The notes under the pieces are model-generated. The model did not search any database. It was not told the DNA's origin and saw nothing but the letters and a program-made list of their open reading frames with translations. Below are positions 44,565-54,282 of a DNA stretch of 64,000 nucleotides, in pieces. A program made the position numbers and the translations under genes. Every line of letters starts with the position of its first letter. Position 1 is the first letter of the stretch. The stretch comes from Gnetum montanum (Eukaryota > Streptophyta > Gnetopsida > Gnetales > Gnetaceae), in assembly GCA_015680685.1 (NCBI GenBank), contig MNCI01003361.1, positions 392,455 to 456,454 of the forward strand, read 5' to 3'.

Positions 44565-47500
44565 CGTAATTATTTGGTTGCATCTACCGACCGAGATAGC
44601 CACCACCATTCTGGAGACGCTACCGGTTTGGTCAACGCAGGGCATCTTAATGTTTTTGGTGGACGGCTCAATCGAGACCGTGAGAGGAAAAGACCATGAA
44701 CAGAATGTCAAGGGTTTGAGAAGTTTATCTTGGATCTAGGAGATGCCCAGGTTTGATTGTTATCACACCTACAACACACTGTTTATGGCTCGTCATCTCA
44801 CAACCTATTTTCAGAATCCACCTGGCGTTGTGTATTATGTAGGCGGGTAAGTGTTTTTAAGGTATCATGATGTGCTAACTGTTGTTTGATTTTCGCGTCA
44901 AGTATAAATAATTGTCTACATTCTGTGACATAGGTCTTTTATCGATGCTAATGGTCTCCAAGGTGATACGGACATGTTATCTATGGCCAAAACGACCATA
45001 AAGGAATTCACTTCCATCAGTAATGTGCATGCTGGTGTCCTAGGACAACTAGGATTTAAAATCCAACACTACCCTATCCGTTATGCCAGATTCTTTGCTA
45101 AGTGTAAAGACTCTGGATGGATGGATAAGGAGTGGACTTTGGATCGTCCTATCACTGTTTCTGACATATAAGAGAAAATCCCAACGTTTCCTTTGCCCTT
45201 TTGACATAGTAAGTTACGCTATGGTGATCAACTGTATGACCTTAAGATGTAGGAACCGTGTATAAGATTTTATTATTTTGTTATTTTGTCTAAATTGTTG
45301 TTTTATGTTCATAGTTAGGAAATCATGGGAGGTCACGGTGATAGCTTCTGGACGTGAGGTGAGCAATCTCTTTCTCCGCTATGGTAACATAAAAGAAACA
45401 CAATGTTGGCTTTGCCACAGAGCGGCCCTAGCTGTCATAACCAATAACCTCTGAGAAGCTGGACTAATGGAGCTATTTCTAGTTGTAACCCTCGATGTCA
45501 CAGTAGTCAAAATGTTAACCCTAGTGGACTCCTTCAGTGAAGAAGCTGAGCGTCTTCACATGCACATGCGTAACGTGCATGTGAGTTTTGATATTAATGC
45601 TCAACTGTTCACCGATTTTTTTGGCATTCCTTCTGATGGTTTTCGGGTGGAAGAAAGGTCAAAGAGAAGTTCTAAGCATTAGAAGGACATAGAGGAGTGG
45701 CTAGGGGTTAAAAAGGAACCAAAAGGCATCCTTGCTGATAAAATTCAACTAGATGTGGCTAATGTCATTTATCCTCTCTTCCGAGCTCGCGCCTTCCCCA
45801 AACTACTCTCCCAAGGAAGAGTCCTTAGCATAGAGTAGGCTCGGATCATGTGAGAGGTTATGAGGAGGGGACATGATATAATTGGGCCAGTTACCTTGCT
45901 GAAGGCCTGCAAGCTAAAATGGTTAAGCTTCGCAAGAATCTTGAGTCGCTTCAATGTGCATTTTGCCTTTTTCATAGCTTTTTTTTGGCATTTTGCTAAA
46001 TTCCTGGTGGTTCTCAAGGATAGAGTCTGGGTGCAGCAAGATCGTAACCATATTTCCAAACTGTGGATTTCCCAGGTCTTCTGCACCATCCAATCCCAAG
46101 ATCCTCCTGAAAGTATCGGAGAGTCATTTTCACTAACGACTAAGGATCTGGTGGCGCCTCGTGTGCGAGGTCAAGATAGTGTGGGTCGGACACCTCCTTC
46201 TTATACTGGCAGTGTGTCAAGGAGGAAACGCCTTGTAGTAGAAATAGTGGATTCGTTAGTTCAGTGGAAAAAACATTGTTCGGTTGTGGAGTCTTCCGGC
46301 CCAACTGGTGAAGAGGGAAGGAAACTACGAATTAAATTTCATAGGAACGATCCTCCAGCTAGTAAGTAGAAGAATGTATGATTATTTTATGTGTATTACA
46401 CTACGTATAGACATTGTTGCGTTGTGTAGCACTTGTAAAAAAGTAAATAAAGTTTTGTTTTGGTTAACTATGTTGTTTGACAAAAAAAAGGAAGGGTGTA
46501 GAGGAATTGACCCCTGAAACAGGGGCCATAGTTTTACGGTGTGGAGAAGGGGCCCTAGTTCTGGAAAAGGAAACCTTGGTTAATAACATAGGCAACACAT
46601 AGGCTCCTATGCCCGAAGGGGAGACAGGCATAGAGGACACCGAGGTCCTTCTGGATGAATCAAAAAAGAAGGAGCGATTTGTCACTTGTAAGTTTGATTA
46701 TTTTCTTGGAGAGCAATCTTCTTGCTATTACCCTTGGGGGTTTGTTGCATTGGAGCTTTGTGTTTTTGTGATGTCTCAATTGGCTTTTGTGCTAAGTTTA
46801 ACCTGTTTTGTTTGCGTAATAGGCGCTTCTGATAATAGTGGTATACCTTTGTCAGCAGCCCCGACTCAAAATTTGGGCGAATTCCCTGATAAATTCACCT
46901 TTATGAAGGGCATTATGAATGATATGATCGGTCGCTTAGAGCGAATCACCCCTAAAATTGGTACATCACTGTTGTTACGTAGGAGTTGTTGGCCTTGCAA
47001 TATTAGGTTATTCTGTTGCGTCTAACTGTTATATTGTATGTTATAGGATCTCGCCTCAGATGGGATCTCAAAGAGCCTGTTGACATAGACACTGCCCTTG
47101 AACCTTCACTGGAAGTGACCGAAGTGCCACGCAGCGTTTACGATGAGATACATAAATGTGCGTTATGTTCGGCCCATTCTTTATGGGAGTGTCAGAACAT
47201 CAATGAAGATCTTTGTAAGAGGCTGTAGGAAAACTATAAAAGAGAAAATGGTCCTAACTACTAGGGTTGAGGACTTGGAGTCCCGGAACGAATTTCTGCA
47301 AGCTCGAGAGACCAATGACGAGAATTGGCAGACAACTATGATTGACTACGCTTGTTATTGGATGGCTATCAGGAACAACATCCAAGCTAGTCGTGAGCTC
47401 ATTGAGCAATGAATGGAAATGGATCTCCTAGCCCAGTAGAACCAAGACTAGAAGGATTTCAGCGCGAGGGTCCAATAATGGGGGCAGACATAGAAAGACC

Positions 47501-48154
47501 GTAAGCATGTGTATAAACAAGAATGTGCTACCTACTGCTAACATTACAGGGATTCCGCGGTTGAAGCACGGTCCCTTTGGCTATTCCTCGATGTCATCGG
47601 TGCTTTTGCAGCGTATGAAAGGTTCCAGGAGTAAGTGACAGTAAGTGCCTCCCCTGAGAGGGAAATAACCCTCCCTGGTGGAGAGACTACTATCCCTTCC
47701 TTCTTTCCTGAACCACCTCGATGGACTCTTGTGAAAAAGGGGAAGGTTAAAGCTGGGATTGATCTAGGAGACGTCGTTTGGGCCGAGCTCACTAAGGACG
47801 AGATCATGCAACGTCTGTTAGTCGGTCTGGAACAAATTCTTTTCATGGCTGATGTAGGACTATCACATGTAAGCTATGTTATAGTTGTATTCTTGTTATG
47901 CGTAGTTTCAGTGGTGACACTGATTTTTGTTTTATGTCAAATCATAAGATCGACATGAAATGGATCCTCGTGAAGGGGAGTGTGATGGAGATGATGGCCC
48001 TCATGAAGAGGATCCGCATGAGGAGGAACCCCACAGAGAGGATCGCCCCCATGAAGAGACACCATGCAAAGAAGGTCCTTATGAAGATGACCCTCATGAG
48101 GTGGAGGTGGAGTTAAATGACATAGGTGGAAGTGCTAACAAAGGGGATGTGTAG
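44565..48154 (+). pseudogene. Antisense multi-exon gene in C PR-RT spacer, plant-transposon-like
   Basis: Predicted exons (+): 44565-44750, 44815-44846, 44934-45208, 45315-46361, about 46491-46687, 46823-46960, 47047-47500 (with a frame change near 47220), 47550-47868, 47949-48154. Most introns start GTAAG(T/C) and end in AG after a pyrimidine-rich stretch. The large exon encodes VDSFSEEAERLHMHMRNVHV then an FTDFFGIP motif (about 45515-45630), like the N-terminal part of the putative plant transposon protein domain as I know it. Exon 7 is coiled-coil-like (VEDLESRNEFLQ). The last exon has an acidic repeat tail (DPHEEEPHRED) and stops at 48152-48154. Stops at about 45451, 45680, 45836 and 45850 show decay. 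Antisense ORFs are known in some Tat-lineage elements, usually downstream of integrase. First exon uncertain. Confidence 0.6.
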
Positions 48155-48289
48155 CGTGGCAATATTTGGCCAAAAATTTTGTTATGATGAAAGGGAATAA
48201 AGAGTAACGTTCTTTGATCAATGTAATCGTGAAATGACATTTGAATTTTTTTTTGGGTTTATGAAGGGAAATGTATCGTCAAAAAGGTT

Positions 48290-48600
48290 ACACATTTTAG
48301 GCCACTAAGGGCCGCTAATAGTTTAAGGCCATTTCAGGCTGGGTCATCATAAGTGTAAAAGGATAAACAAAATTGCTAGTTTTAGGCCATGGCAGGCTCT
48401 AACTAGTTTAAGGCCATTTTGGGCTAGGCCATCGTAAGCGTAAAAGAATAAACAAAATTTCCAGTTTTAGGCCATGGTGGGCCATAACTAGTTTAAGGCT
48501 ATTTCGGGCCAGGCCATCGTAAGCGTAAAAGGATAAAAAAATTGCCAGTTTTAGGCCATGGCAGGCCATATCTAGTTTAAGGCCATTTCGAGCCAGGATG
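48290..48600. repeat. 85-bp tandem repeat, about 4 units, in C spacer
   Basis: Units begin near 48294, 48379, 48464 and 48548 (spacing 85, 85, 84). Each contains GTTTTAGGCCATGGCAGGCC, then AGTTTAAGGCCATTTCGGGCC, then CATCGTAAGCGTAAAAGGAT. Within a unit the first two parts resemble each other, so the 85-bp unit is itself a doubled shorter element. It lies between the stop of the antisense gene and the end of gag-PR. Confidence 0.92.
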
Positions 48601-48611
48601 CTTGAATCGTT

Positions 48612-48722
48612 TTTATTTGCTAGCCCCGTAACTATTTTTTGATCGTTTTTAGGTTTATGACATATCACGTTAACGTGTTTATTTGCTAGCCCCGTAACTA
48701 TTTTTTGATCGTTTTTAGGTTT
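48612..48722. repeat. 45-bp perfect direct repeat at the gag-PR end of C
   Basis: The block starting TTTATTTGCTAGCCCCGTAA and ending GTTTTTAGGTTT occurs at 48612-48656 and 48678-48722, separated by 21 bp. The two copies look identical, in contrast to the roughly 10 percent LTR divergence, suggesting a duplication much later than insertion or gene conversion. Confidence 0.9.
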
Positions 48723-51700
48723 GGCGATGCGTATGGACGAGGAGGCTTATTACAACATTCCTCTATGTTACCATCTTCTCTCTGGAAGGGTAGTTCAGCC
48801 CAGGCCAAGCTTTCATCGGCCACTGTGTCAACCTGTTCAACTATCGGGACAAGAGTATGATTTTCGGAGATTTCAATCTTCGAACCTTGTTCCATTTTCA
48901 CATTATTAACCACTTGAGGGGTTATCTTACCACCATGGATGATCACTTCCCCTCCTACATAGGGCAAGTGGATCTCTTGATGAATGGGTGATGAGACTGC
49001 TCTTAATTGGGCTAACCAAGACCTTCCTAAGATTAGGTTGAAACTAGGCATCTCCTCGACGACGATAAACACTGCGTTTGTAGGGAATTGATCCCCCGCC
49101 ACAAAGTTGATGTGTACCATTCCCTTGACTTGCACTCATGCCCCGTTAAATGACTTCAAACATGATGTTGTCGTGGGATTGATTTGGTCGATCAAACCTA
49201 GTTTATCCACTATAGGATATGGAATGACATTAGCAGTAGCCCCGTCATCTACGTGTACTCTTTGGATTCTGTATTGGCCAACCTGGATAGTGATGAACAT
49301 GGGCTTTTTTGTCACTTGATCCTTTTCCGGGTCGTCCTTAATGGATTCTTCATGAAATGTCAATTGGCGAGACCATGGTTGTTCGGCAGTGGGAGGAAGC
49401 ATGATCAAATGGATCGCTTCTTCCTCTGCAGGTAAGCTCTTGTCCACAAGTATGGACGCTAACATGCGAACCATGGCTTCACGATGCTTTTGTGATGTCA
49501 TGAACAAGTCATAGAGGCTTAGCATTGTATTTTTTTGTTTAAAAGCTTTCTTAACTTGCGTAAAAGCGTCGAGGAGATCGTGCCCACGGTCTAGTTGTTT
49601 GCTACCATTCTCTTCTTCCATTTATCCCAAGAGACAGATCTCTCAGGGAGGAACGGTTTCTGGTTGAGGATTTTGTTTTCTTGGACAAGGAGAAGATGGT
49701 TGCATCTGCGTAACATCCTCCTTTTCAAAGGAAGGAGAAACCAAGGGCATTGAGGTGAGAGGCGTAGGCTTAGGGAACGCAAGTGTAAGGTGGTCCTTGG
49801 CTGTGTTACCTGTCATACACCCTTCTCCTTTCTTGGTAGGTTGTGATTGGGGTGTTGACTTAGAGATTTTCCCTTGCATAGTAGAAGCAACTAACGGTTT
49901 TGGCACCCTAATGATAAAGGGTGCCCTAGGTGTGGGTGCGGGCTAGGCCACGGTTTTACCGACAGTGGGCTATGGAATAAAGGTCTGAGACGGGACTCGA
50001 AGGACAAAAGGTTATCGCTGAGTCGCACTCGTTGATGTTGATGGGCTTGTTGTTTGAGGTGGGTGAGGAGGTACATGCAACAAAAAGGGTTTCTTTGGCG
50101 GTGCCTGGCCATTGCCCTTCATACCTATAACATTAATAGTGTATCCTACGTTATTTGCGTTTAACGGGTCTTGGTACAAATGCATGGACTGGTTTTCCGG
50201 ATGAACTGGACTACTACTATCTAGGATCAATTTACCTTGGTCGATCATGCATTGAATGTCATCTTTCAATGCCCAACAGTAATCTGTGTCATGACCACAT
50301 AGTTGGTGATAGTCATAGAAACAGTCCAGCCTAAAGTTTTTGGGAATTGGCAATTCGTTAGGCAAGGCCAAGGAGAGATTCTTGAGCATCTCACAATGTC
50401 TTCTATGGCATTTCAGACCCTCATCGGACACCTTTTTATGTTGGATGTGGCCAGTTCCCAGCAATTGCTTCCGAAGTTCTAAAGGCTTTACAGGTAGAGC
50501 CGTGTATTTTGAGTGATCTTTACGCTCAAAATTAGGCTTTGGCTATGGGGACGCTTTAGGGGAAGGTGATGTTTCTTGATGGGCATTGTTTGAGCTAGTT
50601 GTGGCCTCAACAAGTGCCGTAAATGCCTTCTGGTTATTATTTTTCTTTTTGGCCCGTTTGGCTACAGCTGCTACTATTGTTGTTGTAGCTTTGCCCTTAT
50701 CTTTGCTCTTGTTGTGGGCATTTTTGTAGACCACATACGTTGGGTCTTTGCTAGCCTCTGCCGCATCTTGAATGCTCTTAGTTTGAGCGAAGGCTTGGCT
50801 AAGGGAGCAGGGAGCAAGGTAATACAGTTTAGACTTAATGAAGTCATTGACTACCCCCTTGAAGATTGCCAACAGATGGGCCTCCATGATGGGTTTATGG
50901 ATTTCATTCAAGGTTGCGCTCCACCGCTGTATAAAATTTTGGACTGGCTCGAGCGGATCTTGTTTGACTCCCATAAGCTTATCCAATGTGACCTCTAGTT
51001 TCAGGTTGTATTTGAAATGAGTCACAAACTGAGTAAGCAGATCTTCCAAGGTTGAGATGGAAGAGCATGGAAGTGCACGATACCAATCTAAAGCTTTACC
51101 TGTTAAGAACATAGCGAAGACACGGATGATGGTATGTGGCCATTGTTGCAGTAACAACGACTCTGACCTGAAAGTAACTAAATAGGCGTTGGGATCACCT
51201 TCCCCATTGTATTTTGTAAAATGGAGAAGTGGCATCCCAAGAGGTAACAACAAAGTGGGTACTATTGGATTGATAGAATCATCATGGTAAAAATCCATCA
51301 CCTGTATTGTGTTAGAATCGGAAGCCTTGAGGCATTTAACCTCCTTGGTAAGGGTTTGAATAAGTTGGAAGGCTTGATCCAGGCCCATGGATGAAGAGGT
51401 TGGTTGTGAAATAACAGGGGGAGCCACGTTGGGTAGCGAGATAAGGGCAGTAGCTTGGCCAGTGTGTGATGCTGTCAGAACTATCCTCGCACGCGGTGCC
51501 ACTTGTGGCATCCACCACCTGGTAGGTAGTGCAGGTGAGGTGACAACAGTAGATTGTGCCATGGGATACATTATTTGCATGGCCGGGGGCACAGACAATG
51601 GCCCTGTAGCGGGGTTTAGCGTTTGTGGGACTTGGTGCTGATGGTGGTGAATATGGGACATCTGCATAGGATGTGCAATGAGGGACGATGTGTTTGGAGC

Positions 51701-52450
51701 CCACCACACAGTAGTGGCGGGTCCTGTCATGTAGGCTGGGATGAATGCAGGAGCTGCGTGTAATTACGAAGTAGGCACTGCATTCACATACAATGACGTA
51801 GGCGCAGGTATGCAATGAGATGGATTGTCTGATTGTGACTGCGAAGGAATGGCCTGTAAAGGAACACCACTCGAGAGGGTAGCTGGAGAGAAGAAATGTC
51901 GCTGGGCGTTATGTGCCACACGATCTGTGGTTGTCAATGATAATGGCGTAGTGACCATAAATAATGGATTTATGCGGGACGTTGTGGAGGGAGGAGCCAC
52001 GACAAAGCTAGCGTGACTACCTGCCTCAGAGTGGGAATCTAAGTCCTCCTGCCCATCATGGGACACTTCATCACGGAACATCTCATCTTATTGTTCTGCT
52101 GATGCCTTGGCTATTAATAGCTGGTCCAACATCTACTGTTGCTGGTCCATTAGGGGTATGGAGGCTTTAGGTGAAGGAACGAATTCCTTCCCGTTACAAT
52201 AGATGAACTCGTATTCGCGTTTCGCTTCGAGTTCCTATGGGTACATGGGCAAATTTGCCATAAGTTTGGCGCAAAGGAAGTTGTAATGTTCCTTTCGCTG
52301 AGCGTGTCCCTTGGGTTCTTTATTTTGAATCCTGAGGGATCGGTGTAGACGCACTAGACTAGCCGGTGGCTCAACAATAGTAGGTGTAGCCTGCACCGTC
52401 CAGGGGTTTTCGAGGCTAGCGGTGTTGACGACGATGGTTGATGCAGCCAT
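48698..52450 (-). pseudogene. C gag-protease frame (1,251 codons, stops only)
   Basis: From the ATG at 52450 all segments (52450-52235, 52081-51764, 51730-50543, 50464-50012, 49906-49643, 49621-49136, 49135-48698) are in one register, interrupted by about eleven stops and no frameshift. Order: Pro/Ala-rich N-terminus; gag core (about residues 400-540, with GEGDPNAYL, LTGKALDWYRALP); a zinc-binding region near 50330-50260 (CFYDYHQLCGHDTDYC); a Pro-rich linker; and protease with active site VDDGATANVIP (first Asp codon 49249-49247) and FNLILGRSWL (about 49050). The first stop, TAG near 52234, is one transition from CAG. Gag assembles the particle; protease matures it. Confidence 0.88.
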
Positions 52451-52705
52451 TCTCTACGTAGCTACAGGGTAATGACAACAAGGACAAAGATCACAAGGGA
52501 AAAGGTAGGCTAAGGCGAAAATTGGCTTTCTATCCTACAGGATTCCAGAGGAATCGTCAAAGTGACCGATCTGTACCATAAGATCATGTAAACAACCACG
52601 GAGGTATTACGTTTACGTCAGTCGACAATGGGTACAGACACCTTACAGGATTACCCGTAGAATGCAGATCGGAGGTTTAGGCCCTCCTTCTAGCATAAAA
52701 AAAAC
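52451..52705 (-). other. C 5' leader
   Basis: About 255 bp between gag and the 5' LTR. No typical TGG-starting primer site directly follows the LTR end on the - strand: the adjacent + text is CATAAAAAAAAC. A GGAGG-loop-CCTCC hairpin followed by TTCTAGCA (about 52665-52695 on +) resembles a tRNA T-arm and acceptor end, as a primer-site complement would, but I cannot assign a tRNA. Confidence 0.4.
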
Positions 52706-53952
52706 TGTAACGATGGAAAACATCAGTTGCTGGAAACACCAAGTGGATCTCCGTGTACACAGTTTTAACCCTGGATCGGCACGAGGGCCGTGCTGGAGAA
52801 AATGAATCCGAGGTGCCCTGAACAGTCTTGCCGATCAAATCGGGACTTACTTAATCAGTAAATTCATTAATGATCGTATAACGAGGCGACGATTTAATGT
52901 GAAAATATATTATCAATTTATAAAAAAACGAGATCTACTCCAAGATCAGATCTTGAAGGTAGTGATAACAATGTAAATGATGCAAAACGATTATAAAATC
53001 AATGTAAATAAAATTCAACAAATTGAATTTAGAGAATGTGCGATCCCGAAATTTGAGATTGGACTTATAGACAAATATGTTGAATACAATGGTTGCAAGC
53101 AGACTTCGGTTTAGATGAAGTGCGTGCCAAGAACAAGAAGCTATTCAAAGATGAAACAAGCAAAGGCTAATCTACCTTGTTCACTAGCCGATCTGGACAC
53201 AAGGGAGTTAAGCTTGAAGCAAGATGTTTGCTAACTTCAAACCTTTAACCAAAAAGCTTTTCTCTGTCATCGTTGATGTTCTTTCGATTGTCGATTTTCT
53301 CTTGTTTTCTCATCAATCTTTGCTAAAATTTCCAACAATTGCCAACCCTTTGATCGTTGTCAACCGAAGTATTTATAAGATTAGAGTTAGGAGAAAAACG
53401 TGGTTTAGATAACGCGTGTCTTGGGCCCACAAAATGCCGTTGACTTGATTTGCTATAATTCAAGCTTGTGGCGTTACGCTGCATTACGCTTTGAAACGTA
53501 GTATAGCATAACCACCCTTCAAGAAGACAAGTCATTTGGCCTTGTCTTTTGCACTGAAAAAACTATCCCGCGACTACGCTATGATACGCTGGGAAGCGTA
53601 TCATGGCATAATCGCCACCACCACCTGAATTCCGTTACCTTTGTTGCTGCGAATAAGTCAACTGCACTACTTGCATTACGCTACGTCACGTTGCGTAGTG
53701 TAATGTGGTGTAGTACGACAAAAGTTAAGATTTTTGAACATGGCTGATTTGCAAAGCTAAACTGTTACCACTGTGCATCCCTTGTTCTATTCTGTTCTCC
53801 CGGAGTTCACTATGCTGAGCTGCGTACCGTAGCGTAGCAGGCCCTTAGCCGAAAAAAGAAAACTTGCTGAGATGTGCCACTTGTTGAAAATCCTTGCCTA
53901 AGCCTTGAGACTTTGCTGAATCATCGAAGTCTCGAAATTTCACGGTGTTTCA
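52706..53952 (-). repeat. C 5' LTR (1,247 bp)
   Basis: TGTAACGATG ... GTGTTTCA. Same TATA box (complement of 53370-53377), same AGCGTA/TACGCT word cluster (about 53470-53850) and same ends as 35176-36422. ACTAG follows at 53953-53957. Confidence 0.94.
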
Positions 53953-53957
53953 ACTAG

Positions 53958-54091
53958 CACACTTAAAACTTACCAAAAAACTCCTATCAGAACTATCTAC
54001 CTCTTATTTATAGATGAGGAGACAGGCTGCGATATCGCATACACGATATCACATATGCAATATCACAATTAACTAAAATGGTGACTCATCA
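53958..54091 (-). repeat. A4 3' LTR, U3 part (right of C)
   Basis: Ends (+) GGTGACTCATCA, the complement of the TGATGAG start, followed by TACCCCCAC, the complement of the purine tract. Contains TATAAATA (complement of 54005-54012) and three units of the 14-bp GATATC array (about 54021-54065). Continues the LTR at 34502-35175. Confidence 0.85.
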
Positions 54092-54282
54092 TACCCCCAC
54101 GACTGAATGAAAACTCATCCTTGAGTTACAGTGAGAACAAGCTCCATTGATTACACACTGGATAGGTACGGGATTATTGGATGGTGAGAATGGATTTATG
54201 CCGTAGTGTGAAATCAAAATAAAATTGAGACATGACACAAAGAATGCAAAAGGAAATCCTACAATTAGAAAATTGATGGAAC

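Larger units (their letters stand above)
35176..53952 (-). mobile_element. C: complete-ended Tat/Ogre-like element, 18,777 bp
   Basis: Two LTRs of exactly 1,247 bp (35176-36422 and 52706-53952), each TG...CA, with a perfect target duplication ACTAG. Internal genes on the - strand: gag-PR in one 1,251-codon frame (52450-48698), RT (43163-41683), and integrase C-terminal end (38150-38040). Between PR and RT lies a 5.5-kb spacer with tandem repeats and an oppositely oriented spliced gene. RNase H and most of integrase are missing where D interrupts. The long PR-RT interval recalls the Ogre group, in which an intron has been described there. LTRs differ at very roughly one base in ten over the first 300. 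Confidence 0.9.

Noticed and set aside
44370-44711. - strand frame of 113 codons
   Set aside because: No recognisable domain, and it overlaps the + strand leader and first exon; likely chance in a less AT-rich stretch.
45769-46089. - strand frame of 106 codons inside the antisense gene region
   Set aside because: It is the mirror of the large + strand exon, which has family-like motifs and fitting splice sites.
52665-52696. tRNA gene or primer-site complement next to the C 5' LTR
   Set aside because: A T-arm-like hairpin is visible but there is no cloverleaf and no CCA-compatible end; not enough for a tRNA call.
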